A stretch of DNA of 64,000 nucleotides. It comes from Euclidia mi (lineage: Eukaryota; Arthropoda; Insecta; Lepidoptera; Erebidae). A program made the translations under genes and the position numbers. A model generated the notes under the pieces. That model was not told the origin of the DNA and made no database searches. It saw nothing but the letters and a program-made list of their open reading frames with translations. Where the stretch lies: contig OX123200.2 of NCBI GenBank assembly GCA_944739405.2, positions 6,402,761-6,466,760 on the forward strand, given 5' to 3'. Positions 10,136 to 20,662 of the stretch are shown here, one piece after another. Each line of letters starts with the position of its first letter. The first letter of the stretch is position 1.

Positions 10136-11529
10136 TTATACCTCAGAAGCCGTGAAACACCAAATTTTTCGTCGCGCATCTAGCCATAACGGTACATATT
10201 ACAAACTAGCAAAAATTAGAGCTTAAAGTCAAAAGTCTGAACAAAAGACTTTTGAAAGAATTTTTCATGTACGTAAAATAGAATCACGGTAAAAAAATCA
10301 CAAAATCGAGGCAGAAAATAATCTTTCGTCTCACTGTTTGCAATATTTTGATCGTAAGCTGTCATATTTTTTTTTATAATATTGTAGGAAATCTAATGAA
10401 CTAAAGAATTACCCTATTTATTTTCATATTATACGTGTATATTTTGTAAAATTAAATAAAATCTGCCAAACGTCTATGATTATGACGCCCGGTAGATCCC
10501 ATCAATATCAAACGCTTCAGCAATTTAAACCTTATTAGCATAAGCGGTGTACTGAGTGTCAGTTGCTAGTTTACGCCCCGCCCAGACCTCATCATTCGGC
10601 TATGAGCCCTGTGAGAGATAGGTCATGTCGCTTGCGTCTCCGCTGCACGAAATTTTACGTAAACCTGTTTGTTATTATAATACGCCGATTTGAGTTCGTA
10701 ATTTCATGTTTTATGTTATAGACTAAATACTTTGAATCAAATAGGCTTTTCATGTAACTATGGGCACATATAATTAGGACCTAAGTTTATACTCTTGTTG
10801 CGTTTAATGTGTTATTGTTTCTGTGCTTATAAATATATAATCAGAAGAATAAAATATGGACAATTAGAGAAATGAAGTTCTACGAAGGATTTGTACAAGA
10901 ACGCGTCGTAATAAAATAGAAATTCATCCATGGCCAAGTGATTATGAAATATGTAACATTTTTACACAAATTATTTTCATAAGAGTCTTTTATGACTAAC
11001 TATGTTACTTATATATTATCGATTATGCATAATATAATTATATAAATTATTCTCACAATACATAGCTGCCACAGTTTTCAATTTTTGAAAGAGTAATAAC
11101 ATAAAATCGAATCATTTTATGTACCTATATTTCAAATTCATTAGCTTGTCAGAGCGCCTGGAGCGCTAAGATGCCGCCACGGCGAACAATAATGATGACA
11201 GCGCTAATATGGCGCTCCGCAATCCGCACACAAGCGGTAACGAATGTTGTATTATTGTGTTTTGAACATAAACCTTTTTAGGTACATCGAGTAAAACTTT
11301 GATTATTCATAAACTATTAGGTATGTCTCAGTACATCTAATATCTTTTTAATTTCTAAAATCAATCATTTATAAGTAAGAAGGTAACTTCTCTGTTTGCT
11401 ATAACACAAGATATAATATTTTTTTAATAATAAAGTACGTAACTAATTATCATTATTGTAATTACAGTGAAGTTAAAGATAACAGTTCTGCAACGTCTTA
11501 CACACATTTAACTTCAGTCATTCCTAACA
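10136..11529. other. nothing recognised
   Basis: AT-rich unique sequence. A slightly GC-richer patch at about 11150-11240 has no coding signal. Confidence 0.45.
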
Positions 11530-12434
11530 CGATCTGTTCAAGAGCTAGCCAAGAAATGCCAAACAATTTTTTTAACAAATTTGACTCAAATTCCGTAGTG
11601 ATAAGCAAAAATTACAAGAGGGATAGCAGTGACTGGTTCGAATTGCGTAAGAATACGTTGACAGATTGAAATTTTTGTATAGTGGTAAAAAGAAGAGATA
11701 ACAGCAGTAAAGCCAACTTAGTAAAAAATATTTTGTACAAATAAAATATTTGCAATGTAAAATCAGTTGCGCATGGAATCTAAAATGAACACCTGGCTTT
11801 GCAACAACTGGCGAAGCAAGAAAATGTAACAATCGAGCCTTGTGGATTATACGATTATTGGTGCCACCCCAGATGGATTAATAGGTCCAAACACGATTGT
11901 GGAAATTTAATGTTCTAAAGTTGTCTATAAGAATGGCCTGGAGAGTAGTATAAGAGCAAATAAAATACAAATATGGAAACATGATAAAAAAGTGAACTGA
12001 CTAGTCTAAACAAATATTGTAATTGTTATTACCAAATTCAGGGGCAACGCCACGTTACACGCAATCAAAAGTATTTATTTGCTGTGTGGAGTGGCGAAAG
12101 TATACCACTAAAAATAAAAATTATAGAAAGAGATGATGTTTTCTGGCAGAAGCTTGTGGCGTTTTATATGAATTGGCAGTTGTCTGAAATTATTGATTCT
12201 CGTCAAGCTCAAGGGATGGCATTGCGAGATCACGGAGAGGAAAATGTTTCATCAGTGCTTGAAATTTCTACAATACCAAGCCGTAAAAGGAAAGTAAATG
12301 AAACTGTGCCTCGTGAACAACAGCAAATAATAAGTATTGAAGCCTTATCACCTCACACACTGCCTTTAACATTCGATGAGAATAAAGAAAACCTGCCGGG
12401 TTGTAGCAGACAGCTAACTTTTGATGAGCTGTAA
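11530..12434 (+). pseudogene. broken YqaJ-type nuclease gene
   Basis: Several reading-frame pieces line up with the YqaJ/lambda-exonuclease family, seen in some eukaryotic transposons and in viruses. An early piece has the motif DWFELRKNTLTD (from about 11631). The middle reads NLVKNILYK, then HGI-NEHLALQQLAKQENV. The PDGLIG motif, with its metal-binding Asp, is in another frame near 11870. The E-x-K motif reads Glu-Ile-stop because the Lys codon is TAA (11908-11910). The last part (YYQIQGQ, then FAVWSGE) runs open to TAA at 12432-12434. At least three in-frame stops and two frame changes make it non-functional. The parent element is unknown, and no inverted repeat clearly brackets the gene. 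Confidence 0.72.
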
Positions 12435-12678
12435 ACTCTGTATTTCGTTAATAAATTATAAATGAATATAAATAAATATCTTTTAATATTTATTTTCTTT
12501 GAAACAACACATATTTGAAGCGAAAGAAATTTTTTATATTTTTCCATACAAACATGTATGACGAGAGCTAACGAAAAGGCAATAACTCAAATTCTAATTC
12601 TATAATTTTCTAAGCGACATAGCAGTATCTCATGAATAACGTATATCCACATATATTTTTGATGTTTCATCTATTTTG

Positions 12679-13313
12679 AAAAATAATAATGGGTTGGGTT
12701 TCGAAACGAGTCGCCTGAATTTGAGGGTATTGGTAGTGTAGGGGGATTAAGGTAGTTCGTTTTAATCCCCTAAAAGTAATTTTGGCTGCCGGAGTTGCGT
12801 CTAAATATTTTTAAACAATTTCCAAAATTTCATAAATACTTCGGCAATTATGCAAAACGGAACATAGTTTTTATACTTTAGTACAGTTTTACAAATGTAA
12901 TTTTTAGGTTTTATGTGAAAAAGGTGAAACGAAACGCAAAACTGCCATCTTGGAATGATCATATTGACAGCTAATGTCAAATTTGTGCGTCATTGGTTTC
13001 GAGTGCCTTGGGTTAGGTGCGACTGTAATAAGTAAATAAATAGGTTATGTTAGGTTCTCTTTTGACCCTTAATCCGAAAATAGGAGCCCTTCGCAGGGCT
13101 CCGACAACCTTAGTTTATTAAACTAGTGTGATGAATGTGGAAGTTGGCAGTGCCATACACACCGATGTTTGGAATTTTTTTTTCAGAGAAAACCAAGTAT
13201 TTCCGGCAAGTGAAAATGGTGAGGGGGGTTTCAAGACCTCCTCTGCTCCCTCTCCAATCACTCACAACCCCTAAAAACGGCGACGTATTTCGAAACCTTT
13301 GCCATAATAATTA
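12679..13313. mobile_element. possible MITE with imperfect inverted ends
   Basis: The first and last 36 bases pair at about 27 positions, around a core GGTTTCGAAA plus GTCGCC. Two hairpins lie inside: GGGGATTAA at 12742 with its complement at 12762, and an 8-4-8 hairpin at 13083-13102. No target duplication found, so the call is tentative. Confidence 0.4.
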
Positions 13314-13439
13314 TACCTATAATAACAATAAACATCCATAAATAAATAAAAGAAATCAACTTTTACTAAACTTCAATTATCTCGTAACTCGCTTTAGTTG
13401 AGATACGGCTTTTGCGCTTAGTAGAGCAGTATTGTGTTT

Positions 13440-13520
13440 TTTAGGGTACCGTAGCCAAAAATTGTAAAAACGGAACCCTTATAGATTCGCAATGTGTGTC
13501 TGTCTGTCCGCCCGTATGTC
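13440..13520 (+). repeat. fragment of the AGGGTTCCG repeat
   Basis: TTTTTTAGGGTACCGTAGCC, an inverted CGGAACCCT, and then TGTCTGTCTGTC reproduce the left end of the repeat at 7260-7785. Confidence 0.6.
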
Positions 13521-13999
13521 ACAGCCAATTTGCAAAACAGATTTGAAAGCTGGCAGGAATAGAATTAGATGTAGGTATTCTATGAACTGCTTCACTATTT
13601 TTATACAAAAACAAAACAAACATAATAATGGCGTCTCCATACATGGAACTGACTCAATTATTTTTATCATCTTACGGCACGTAGGTATTTACCTACTTTC
13701 GTCAACATTTAATACCTATAACGTCTAATGTAAACCAGTTTTGCTCATGGCTGCACTGAGAACAAAAATTGCGCTATGCCTATATTGTACAAACAGATTG
13801 ATGTATGTAATATAAATTTTAATATCAGTATCACAATTCAAGATGCTAAAACGTTTTGCTTGCGATTTTGAAATATTGGAATACGGATGTCGCCAGAATA
13901 CGGCCGCACGCGACGAGAATGAAGGGGGGCGCCCCGCAGTAGACGGAGCTAAGCTCCCTTCACCTCCCCTGCTTCACCCCCTCATTTACCACAACAGTC
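13521..13999. other. nothing recognised
   Basis: Includes a GC-rich patch (about 13900-13985) with no protein similarity that I can recognise. Confidence 0.4.
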
Positions 14000-14115
14000 G
14001 CTTAGGACAGCGCCTTAAGTACTGTTACTTTACGTCGATTTTCTGTGAGAGGGCAGTACTTCCCCGGTCGAGCCGGCCCATTCATGCTGAAATCAGTCAG
14101 GCTCTACTACCTGGA
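14000..14115 (-). mobile_element. SINE-F 5' part
   Basis: Reverse of the SINE-F start: CAGCATGAATGGGCCGGCTC, GGGGAAGTACTGCCCTCTC, AGAAAATCGACGTAAAGTAA. The 3' half is missing. Confidence 0.65.
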
Positions 14116-14401
14116 AAAATTCTCCGTAACTCTGAAATATACAAAAAAACTCCGGGCGTAGCTGAGGGCATCCCCTTTCCTTAATATTAACTTACTAATT
14201 GCCTTCAACAAGCCTAAACAAATTGTATACAAAACATCGTCCGTAAGACATAAAGTATTATGACATGTTATAATTAGCAGTAGATCAGATAATTTGTGAC
14301 ATTGCTGCTAGTATGGCACGCCGGAGGTCGACAAACCACGCGTCGCATTCCTACACATCTGTTGTACACCACAACGCAATACACGATCTTCATCTGTGTA
14401 C

Positions 14402-14593
14402 CTATATAAAATCCTTGCGTTACTGACTGACTGTCTGACAACCCACAGCCAAACCAATTGGGCGCAGGAAGCTGAAATTTGGCATGTATGCTCCTTGGGG
14501 GTACTGAGAAGGGATTACCCGAAATACTCACGGGAAGATACGGTTGAATTACAATAAAATGTGTGTAAGTAGCGGGTATCCTCCAGTAAAATG
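14402..14593 (+). mobile_element. degenerate Hel-1
   Basis: AAATCCTTGCGTTACTGACTG through GAAGCTGAAATTTGGCATG to CCTCCAGT. A point change has destroyed the CTAG end. Confidence 0.62.
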
Positions 14594-14603
14594 ATTATAA
14601 CTA

Positions 14604-14830
14604 GCTGAGCCGACGATGACACCTGGGTTTTTTAGGGCTTCTGCTCGTGGCTCATAGCGTTATGATATATGGCTATACCCTATATCCATCATCGATGAAT
14701 TTGCTATCCAACAAAAAAATAAATCTGATCGGTAGTTACAGGCATTAGCGCGTTGGATGTACGATGTATTGTGTATGATGCTAAAAAATAAACTCATCAG
14801 CTTTAAAATGTTAGTATAGATAACGTTTTA
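14604..14830 (-). mobile_element. degenerate Hel-2
   Basis: Matches the Hel-2 landmarks GCTCGTGGCTCATAGCGTTA, GATGAATTTGCTATCCAAC and CTCATCAGCTTTA. It carries a short extra block (about 14755-14785) not in other copies. Confidence 0.6.
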
Positions 14831-14861
14831 AAAACGTAGATTAAAACACCATTATGAATCA

Positions 14862-15012
14862 TCTTCATCGTCTTAGCGTTATTCCGGTTGCATCCAAGAC
14901 TCGCCTTGGAGCCCAGGATCTACTTACTGGTCATATAGGATTCAACGCATAAAGTACTAGCTTTTCCGCAGAGCGATTGCTGTCTAACCTTACAATAGTC
15001 TCTCAAAGGCCA
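14862..15012 (-). mobile_element. SINE-B alternative tail fragment
   Basis: Reverse of the alternative SINE-B tail: TTATTCCGGTTGCATCCAAG at the 3' end and TTTTCCGCAGAGCGATTGC further in. Head missing. Confidence 0.5.
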
Positions 15013-15775
15013 AAACTAAAGCTTAAAATAACTTTAGACTGATTCTCGAAAGGATGTCTAAGTATGTCAAATACCCAAGTAATTCCTATGCACCGATGTT
15101 TACAAATAGGTATTAAATAACAGTGATAGAGGAAACTGAAAGCAAATAACTGACATCACTAGTCTCAAATAACTTATATATGAACGAAAACTAACTATAT
15201 ACCACTCGTCTTTAGCATTCTTTACACGAGCATGAAGTTTTACTAGATAGGTAACTTTTACAAGCAAACTATGTTTTCAATGGTCACGTGCAACCACTTT
15301 AACCCTTCATAAATCCGTTGACCTCCCACCGACCACCAAACCATACCTAATTAACCCATTTACAAACACCATAAAAATACCACTCAAACTACTTCCTCCC
15401 CATAAAATAATAAAACTGACATACTAAGAACATTTTTACCCATGCCCAAAATGCGCAGTAAAAAAATTTATAGCTCTTGAACCAATGCCGCTTGTAGGTG
15501 TACGTTACATGGACAGTCCGGCCAATTACAGAGGCACAGAGTAATAAAACGTCAAGCGCGATACTATCTGCGGATAATCTGTGCTATCTTGGATCACTCG
15601 TTAGGGCCGGCCCACGGAACCACTTTAGATAACCCCGTATGGTATTGCCCGTTTGATTTACTTGGGTTATTAATTAAAATATTTTTTGTTTAATGTTTAA
15701 CGGCAATTTTGAAAATAATGGCCTTAATATGTTGATAGTCTAGCTTAAGTAAAATTTTGTGTATTGCTGTCTTTT
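15013..15775. other. nothing recognised
   Basis: No coding or repeat signal that I can support. Confidence 0.45.
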
Positions 15776-16485
15776 CATCATGTTAGTCTAGAGACGTCCA
15801 CTGCTGGACATAGGCCTCCCCCAAGGCTCTCCACACAGACCGATCTTGAGCCCGCATCCAACCACTCCCCGCGATCTTAACCAGATCGTCGGTCCACCTT
15901 GCGGGAGGCCTACCCCTGCTGATTCGTCCGGTACGTCGTCGCCACTCCAGAACCTGCCTGCCTCAACGGCCATCAATTCTTCGCGCTATGTGACCTGCCC
16001 ATTGCCACTTAAGCCTGGCTATTCGGAGAGCTATGTCGGCGACCTTGGTTCTCCTGCGGATCTCCTCATTTCTGATTCGATCACGCAGGGAAACTCCGAG
16101 CATAGCTCTCTCCATCGCCCTCTGAGTGACCCTGAGTTTTCGGATGAGGCCCATAGTTAGCGACCACGTCTCAGCGCCGTAGATTCACTAGCAACACACA
16201 CTGGTCAAAGACTTTCGTCTTGAGACACTGCGGGATAACGGACGTGAAGAAATGCCGTATTTCCCGAACGCCGCCCAACCGAGTTGGATTCGACGAATGA
16301 CCTCTTTCTCGAAGTTGGACCTACCCAATTGGATTATTTGTCCCAGGTAGACGTACTTGTCGACAACTTCGAGTGCAGAGTTCTCAACCTGGATAGGAAT
16401 AGGTGCGACATGGATGTTAGACATGATTTTCGTCTTGTGCATATTCATCTTAAGACCTACTTGTTGGGAGACTCTACAGAGGCCC
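15776..16485 (-). pseudogene. RTE-type LINE reverse transcriptase, C-terminal relic
   Basis: The minus strand carries in order RVSQQVGLKMNMHKTKIM, KYVYLGQIIQL, EVIRRIQLGWAAFGK, then after a frameshift a TSVIPQCLKTKVFDQCVL-like block, then KLRVTQRAMERAMLGVSLRD and LKWQWAGHIAR. This is the distal reverse-transcriptase region and C-terminus of an RTE-group endonuclease/reverse-transcriptase ORF. The 3' end (GTCCAGCAGTGGACGTCTC, ending near TGATGA) is present at 15776-15810. The 5' part is missing and there are at least two frameshifts. It is dead on arrival by 5' truncation, then mutated. Relatives at 46765 and 48730. Confidence 0.82.
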
Positions 16486-17659
16486 TGTCTTTTAATAAAA
16501 CGTAATGCTAGAGAAGTGAAAGGGGTGTTAAACACTAAGTATCCCAAATTAAAAAAAGCAGCAGACTATTGAGAGCTGATAAACTTTTGCTTGCTGATTG
16601 GAACGTGCCTTAGGTGACACGTCTAAATGTGTCACATAGCATTACAACCTACGTATCTTTGCAACTTTTAGCCTTTTGTTGAGCATTCGGGACCAAGACC
16701 AACAGGGCATATACCAACATCATGGTCATTCCAGTCATCCTAGCTATATGGACCGAATAACGGAAGAAACGCACGGTATTACGATTGCGTTTTACCGGCG
16801 CTCTTTCTTTGACTCTCTGCGAATTTTATCCAATTTACCCTTTTTTCCTCTTGTCCTCTTCAGGGTTGATGGTGAACTGACCGGCCAGTACAAACTAACT
16901 TTGTCTCATTTGCCGCTCTTCGCTCTTCTCCTCTTCAGGATTGGCGGTAAACCAACAGGCCAGTCAATCGTGCCAAATATCGCCATCTTCTTCTAAGAGC
17001 GCAGTCTTCAAAATCGTATTTGAATGCTGTACCAGCAATTGTTGATTATTGCAACTTGTAGTCTTTTAGTATTTTTCTTGACTTCTTAAATCATGAATAC
17101 TTCACGTCCCGTTCAATTCATGGTATTGATGACCAGAGGCAGGCAACAGCTATGAATTGGAAGCTAGACATGTTCCTGTACTTTCAAAATTACTGACCGG
17201 CCTGCTGGACAAGTACTTAGGAATATATTATGAACAGCAAGTCAAATGACACTACGAATTCTACTGTGTCTTACCAGACGCCAGACGTCCAATAACACTT
17301 GCTTGCTTGTGCTACCAAATGCAATAAAATAAATAAAACACAATTGTCTGCATAAGTTTTCACTAACGATACGACCGTGACTTCCTTGGTCGGGTGATAA
17401 TGAGCAGTTATGTTAGAAAATGTCCGGTGGCACAGACAGTTATAGCCTGCCCTTTATTGCGGGACCTAAACCTAAATTGTGGGTAAATAGCCCTTAGTTT
17501 ATTTTGTACACAGGCACACTTCTTCTTCACATATTTGGGATGCATATGTAGGGGTATTGTAGATCCCTATATATTTTCAATATTATAGACAACTAGACAG
17601 CGCCCGTAATTGTGTTACTAATATTGTCATCTATTGAACTAAAATTAATAAGTAGTATA
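16486..17659. other. no gene; one internal duplication
   Basis: Only a 76 bp tandem duplication stands out (separate entry). The rest is unique and non-coding as far as I can tell. Confidence 0.4.
16831..16984. repeat. two-unit 76 bp tandem duplication
   Basis: CTCTTCAGGGTTGATGGTGA (16855) recurs as CTCTTCAGGATTGGCGGTAA (16931), each ending in GGCCAGT. The units have diverged clearly. Confidence 0.6.
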
Positions 17660-17963
17660 GTTATAGTTGGTCGTGGGTTTTCCGCACTTAGCCACTTATT
17701 TGGGCCATTGTGCGTAAGTGGCGACTTGATTGACGCCGACTACTCATACCACCTTAGCTCCTTCCAGAAAGCCATTAGTTGGCTGGTGTCGTTCAAAGCC
17801 TCACACATGGTTCTGGGGTTGTTCAGCAGCTTTGCCCGCTCACACTTGTGCAGTGCAGAATGACTTGAGCGGGTGTTTCTTCGGTGTCTATGCAGCCCCT
17901 GCACAGTGGGCTGTCCGTAACGCCTATGTTGAATAGGTGCTTGCTGAGTGGACAGTGGCCGGT
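17660..17963 (-). pseudogene. LINE ORF2 C-terminal zinc-knuckle relic
   Basis: The minus strand reads TGHCPLSKHLFNIGVTDSPL followed by CRGC, DTEETPAQVILHCTSV and a stop. One frame over it continues LNNPRTMCEALNDTSQLMAF and WKELRWYE, ending in TAG at 17740-17742. The TGH...CRxC...EtpxHvilxC layout is the C-terminus of ORF2 in Jockey/R1/CR1-like LINEs. About 80 bp of 3' UTR follows on the minus strand. One frameshift separates the two pieces. No tail repeat or target duplication is clear. Confidence 0.72.
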
Positions 17964-18021
17964 TTAGTAGTAGTAAAATTAATAGTAATTAACTGGGTTA
18001 ATGCTTTTTTATGTGTAACAG

Positions 18022-18105
18022 GATGCCCGCATCTATGCCCATTTTTAGGGGTAATTTAGGGAAATCTCTTCTTAGTGCACCCGTCCGCTCCCCAAAGAAT
18101 ATACA
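18022..18105 (-). mobile_element. Hel-1 3' fragment
   Basis: GGATGCCCGCATCTATGCCC then GGAAATCTCTTCTTAGTGCA. It ends next to the CTAG of the following copy, as if that copy had landed in it. Confidence 0.5.
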
Positions 18106-18109
18106 ATAA

Positions 18110-18317
18110 CTAGAGGCCGCCAGCAGCTACGCCTGCAATTTTTTAAATTTACCCGTTTGGCCGATCCCGTGGGAATTTCGGAAAATCCCTTCTTAGTGCA
18201 CCCCTACGGTCCTCAAGGAACATCCATGCCAAATTTCAGCTTCCTGCGCCCAATAGCTTCGGCTGTAGCGTGTCTGTCAATCAGTAAGTAACGCAAGGAT
18301 TTAATATATTAAGAAGA
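18110..18317 (-). mobile_element. Hel-1, full length
   Basis: CTAG at 18110-18113 preceded by A; the complement of the TC end (GA) at 18316-18317 is followed by T. All Hel-1 landmarks are present. It sits between two partial Hel-1 copies. Confidence 0.75.
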
Positions 18318-18319
18318 TT

Positions 18320-18413
18320 ATACATGCCAAATTTCATCTTCTTGTGCCCAATAGTTTTGGCTGGGGCTTATCTGTCAGCCAGTTAGTAACGCAAGAATTT
18401 TGATATATACAGA
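18320..18413 (-). mobile_element. Hel-1 5' half fragment
   Basis: ACATGCCAAATTTCATCTTC through GTAACGCAAGAATTTTGATA. It lacks the CTAG half. Third in a row with the two copies to its left. Confidence 0.6.
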
Positions 18414-18474
18414 TATAGGAAGGTTTCTTTGGTAGCAAGTCGCTATTGTAAATGTAGAGAAGAGTGTTTTGTAG

Positions 18475-18700
18475 GTAGTAGAACCTTGCTGATTTTTGGG
18501 CTGGCTTGACCTGGGAAGTATTACCATTTCATATCGTGAATGAGAGTGCCGGATATCCCATCCCTTTTTCCGTCTTCTTCATCCCACTTCTATTCCGTTT
18601 CCCGTCCCGATGTACGCTGCGGATGAACGCACTTGCGGCTCCTTTGGGGTTATGGATGTCCATAGGTAGTACTTATCGCTTACCACCTTTGCCATAACAA
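18475..18700 (+). mobile_element. degenerate SINE-F
   Basis: AGTAGAACCTTGCTGATTTT, GGGAAGTATTACC, GTGAATGAGAGTGCCGGA, CGCACTTGCGGCTCCTTTGG. The 3' end is weak. Confidence 0.55.
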
Positions 18701-18757
18701 TACAACATCGTAATTGTGTGTGTTTTTAACTTTTTATTAGTAGGTATTAATTAATAG

Positions 18758-18945
18758 GGTAGGACAACACTATGTGTGATTCACGTATTTTTGGTTTTGA
18801 ATCTGGGAGTAATTTGTGTCCATTGTCTGCAACAGCTCAAAGTTTGCCTACTAAGGCCACTAGTTGTTGCCGTGTACGGGAATCAAACCCACTAAACGCC
18901 ATCGGCAGTAACTAGGCGACCACTTAAACCACTTAGCTGTACGTA
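18758..18945. mobile_element. SINE-E pieces in opposing orientation
   Basis: The left part (GACAACACTATGTGTGATTCAC) is SINE-E body on plus. The right part (CGGGAATCAAACCCACTAAA, GACCACTTAAACCACTTAGC) is a SINE-E-like head on minus, with its B box complement. Probably two insertions or an inversion. Confidence 0.5.
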
Positions 18946-18977
18946 TAATCACAGTTCTGACGACTCAATTATATAGC

Positions 18978-19020
18978 CCTTCATCCGACCCGGGAATCGA
19001 ACCCAACCACAGCAGTATCT
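18978..19020 (-). mobile_element. SINE-A head fragment
   Basis: TCCGACCCGGGAATCGAACC is the complement of the SINE-A B box. Nothing else of the element is kept. Confidence 0.45.
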
Positions 19021-19244
19021 ATGTTTAACATCTGTATTAACGAGTACTTCATTACAACGCAGTGAATAGCTAGTTCTCAGTACCTACAGCTCAGCGATTA
19101 GACATTCAATTAACTCATTGTTCGAACGTAGGTAACTTCATCGATGTACCGATAGCAAATACACCACAAAATAAATTTATATTTAAATAAATAATTATAT
19201 TTACTTCAAATTACCATTTCGATCTAATAAAGATAGGGTCTCAG

Positions 19245-19425
19245 CCATTGCTAAACGTTGAAGGAAAACATCGCGAGGAAACCTCAGTTTTCTCCACAAT
19301 ATTCTCAATAGATATGTGAAGTCTACCAACCTGCATTGGCTAGCGAGGTAGGCTATGGCTATGGCCCAACCCTTTATCATATTGAGAAGAAAGTCGTGCC
19401 CAGCATGCAGTGAGACAAATTATAA
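19245..19425 (+). mobile_element. SINE-B body and tail, headless
   Basis: TTGCTAAACGTTGAAGG, ACATCGCGAGGAAACCTC, TGTGAAGTCTACCAACC and the final CGTGCCCAGCATGCAGTG mark the SINE-B body. No head. Confidence 0.62.
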
Positions 19426-20164
19426 AAGAAAACTGATTATGAACCATAGGCACATTGATTTCCTATCTAGCTTATAGATGCCAAAACCTCAAAAAGTTCC
19501 TGTTTCCTTCTAGAGCTTTCGACGAAAAGGTACACTGGTACAACCAGCCAGTAAAATCTAACCAATCCAATCCAATAAAAGCCAACATTTTAAAAGTGGT
19601 CACTCCTAACATCCTTGATCATGGTCTACTAAATGTTCGCAAAGACTTCATGTTCCAAAAATATGTTGATGTTACGTACAATTTAGAAATAGCTATGTTA
19701 CCTATAAATTACTCATCACTACAGCGTATGTATGATGTCACTCAAACAAGCAACCATTCACAAATGCGCTTTTAATTCCAAAGTTTACAAGTAAGCACAC
19801 ATCATGTCATACATTATGACGTCACTCAGCGAGCAAAGCTCAAGTACCGTCGGTAAGGTAATTAATTCGTAGTGCGGCTGCTGACGGTAGTAAGATAGCA
19901 TCTCTTCACGGTAGCGGACGCAGACAAAGGGTTATTCTGCCGACGCTACAGCCCGAGGCCCGAATCATTCATTTTATCTTTTTACGGATGCGTTTGATGT
20001 GTTATTATCACCATTATTCTGTGTTTATTGCACTAATGTGTATAAAATCATACATACATTAACCACCCGTTAGAGGGCACTTATGTATGTTTAAAGATAG
20101 CAGTAATAACTCTATATTTTTATAATACTACACCTGTCTATCAGACACCACCTACTTTCTTTTC
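19426..20164. other. nothing recognised
   Basis: A reading frame of about 100 codons (19455-19775) shows no recognisable motif and no flanking gene structure, so I do not call it a gene. Confidence 0.4.
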
Positions 20165-20404
20165 GACTCTAGCCTGTATCCCCGAAGGGGTAGGCAGAGG
20201 TGTGATATATAACACCCACATGTCGCGATGAATTTTTAGGTCCCACGTTAAAGAAGGCAAGCCTATTGCCGTACCGGGCACATTACCAGACTCTGAGCTG
20301 CTACTGAGAATTTCCTAACGGAAAAACCCAATAACACTTTGTCCGACCCGGGAATCGAACCCGAGACCTCCCAAGCGCACATTTATGCCGCGAGACCAAC
20401 GTGC
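20165..20404 (-). mobile_element. SINE-A, near full length
   Basis: The tail complement CCCCGAAGGGGTAGGCAG is at the left. The head complement CGGGAATCGAACCCGAGACC with GCCGCGAGACCAACGTGC is at the right. It uses the same head variant as 3436. No clear target duplication. Confidence 0.75.
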
Positions 20405-20448
20405 AATAATGAGTATGAAATCACTTATACATTAACTAGAGTCTATAA

Positions 20449-20661
20449 TCTTAATATATAAAATCCTTGCGTTACTGACTGACTGACAGACACGCTACAG
20501 CCGAAACTATTGGGCGCAGGAAGCTGAAATTTGGCATGTATGTTCCTTGGGGACCGTAAGGGTGCACTAAGAAGGGATTTCCCGAAATTCCCACGGGATC
20601 GGCCAAAACGGGTAAATTTAAAAAAAATGCAGGCGTAGCTGCTGGCGTCCGCGTCCTCTAG
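20449..20661 (+). mobile_element. Hel-1, full length
   Basis: TC start at 20449-20450 after A (20448); CTAG at 20658-20661 before T (20662). This is the cleanest Hel-1 copy for defining the family's ends. Confidence 0.8.
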
Positions 20662-20662
20662 T

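Noticed and set aside
13083..13102. bacterial-type terminator hairpin
   Set aside because: Perfect 8-4-8 stem but the setting is eukaryotic transposon DNA with no gene ending there.
15846..16160. 104-codon plus-strand frame
   Set aside because: Antisense of the RTE relic at 15776.
17612..17936. plus-strand frames of 68-83 codons
   Set aside because: Antisense of the LINE ORF2 C-terminal relic.
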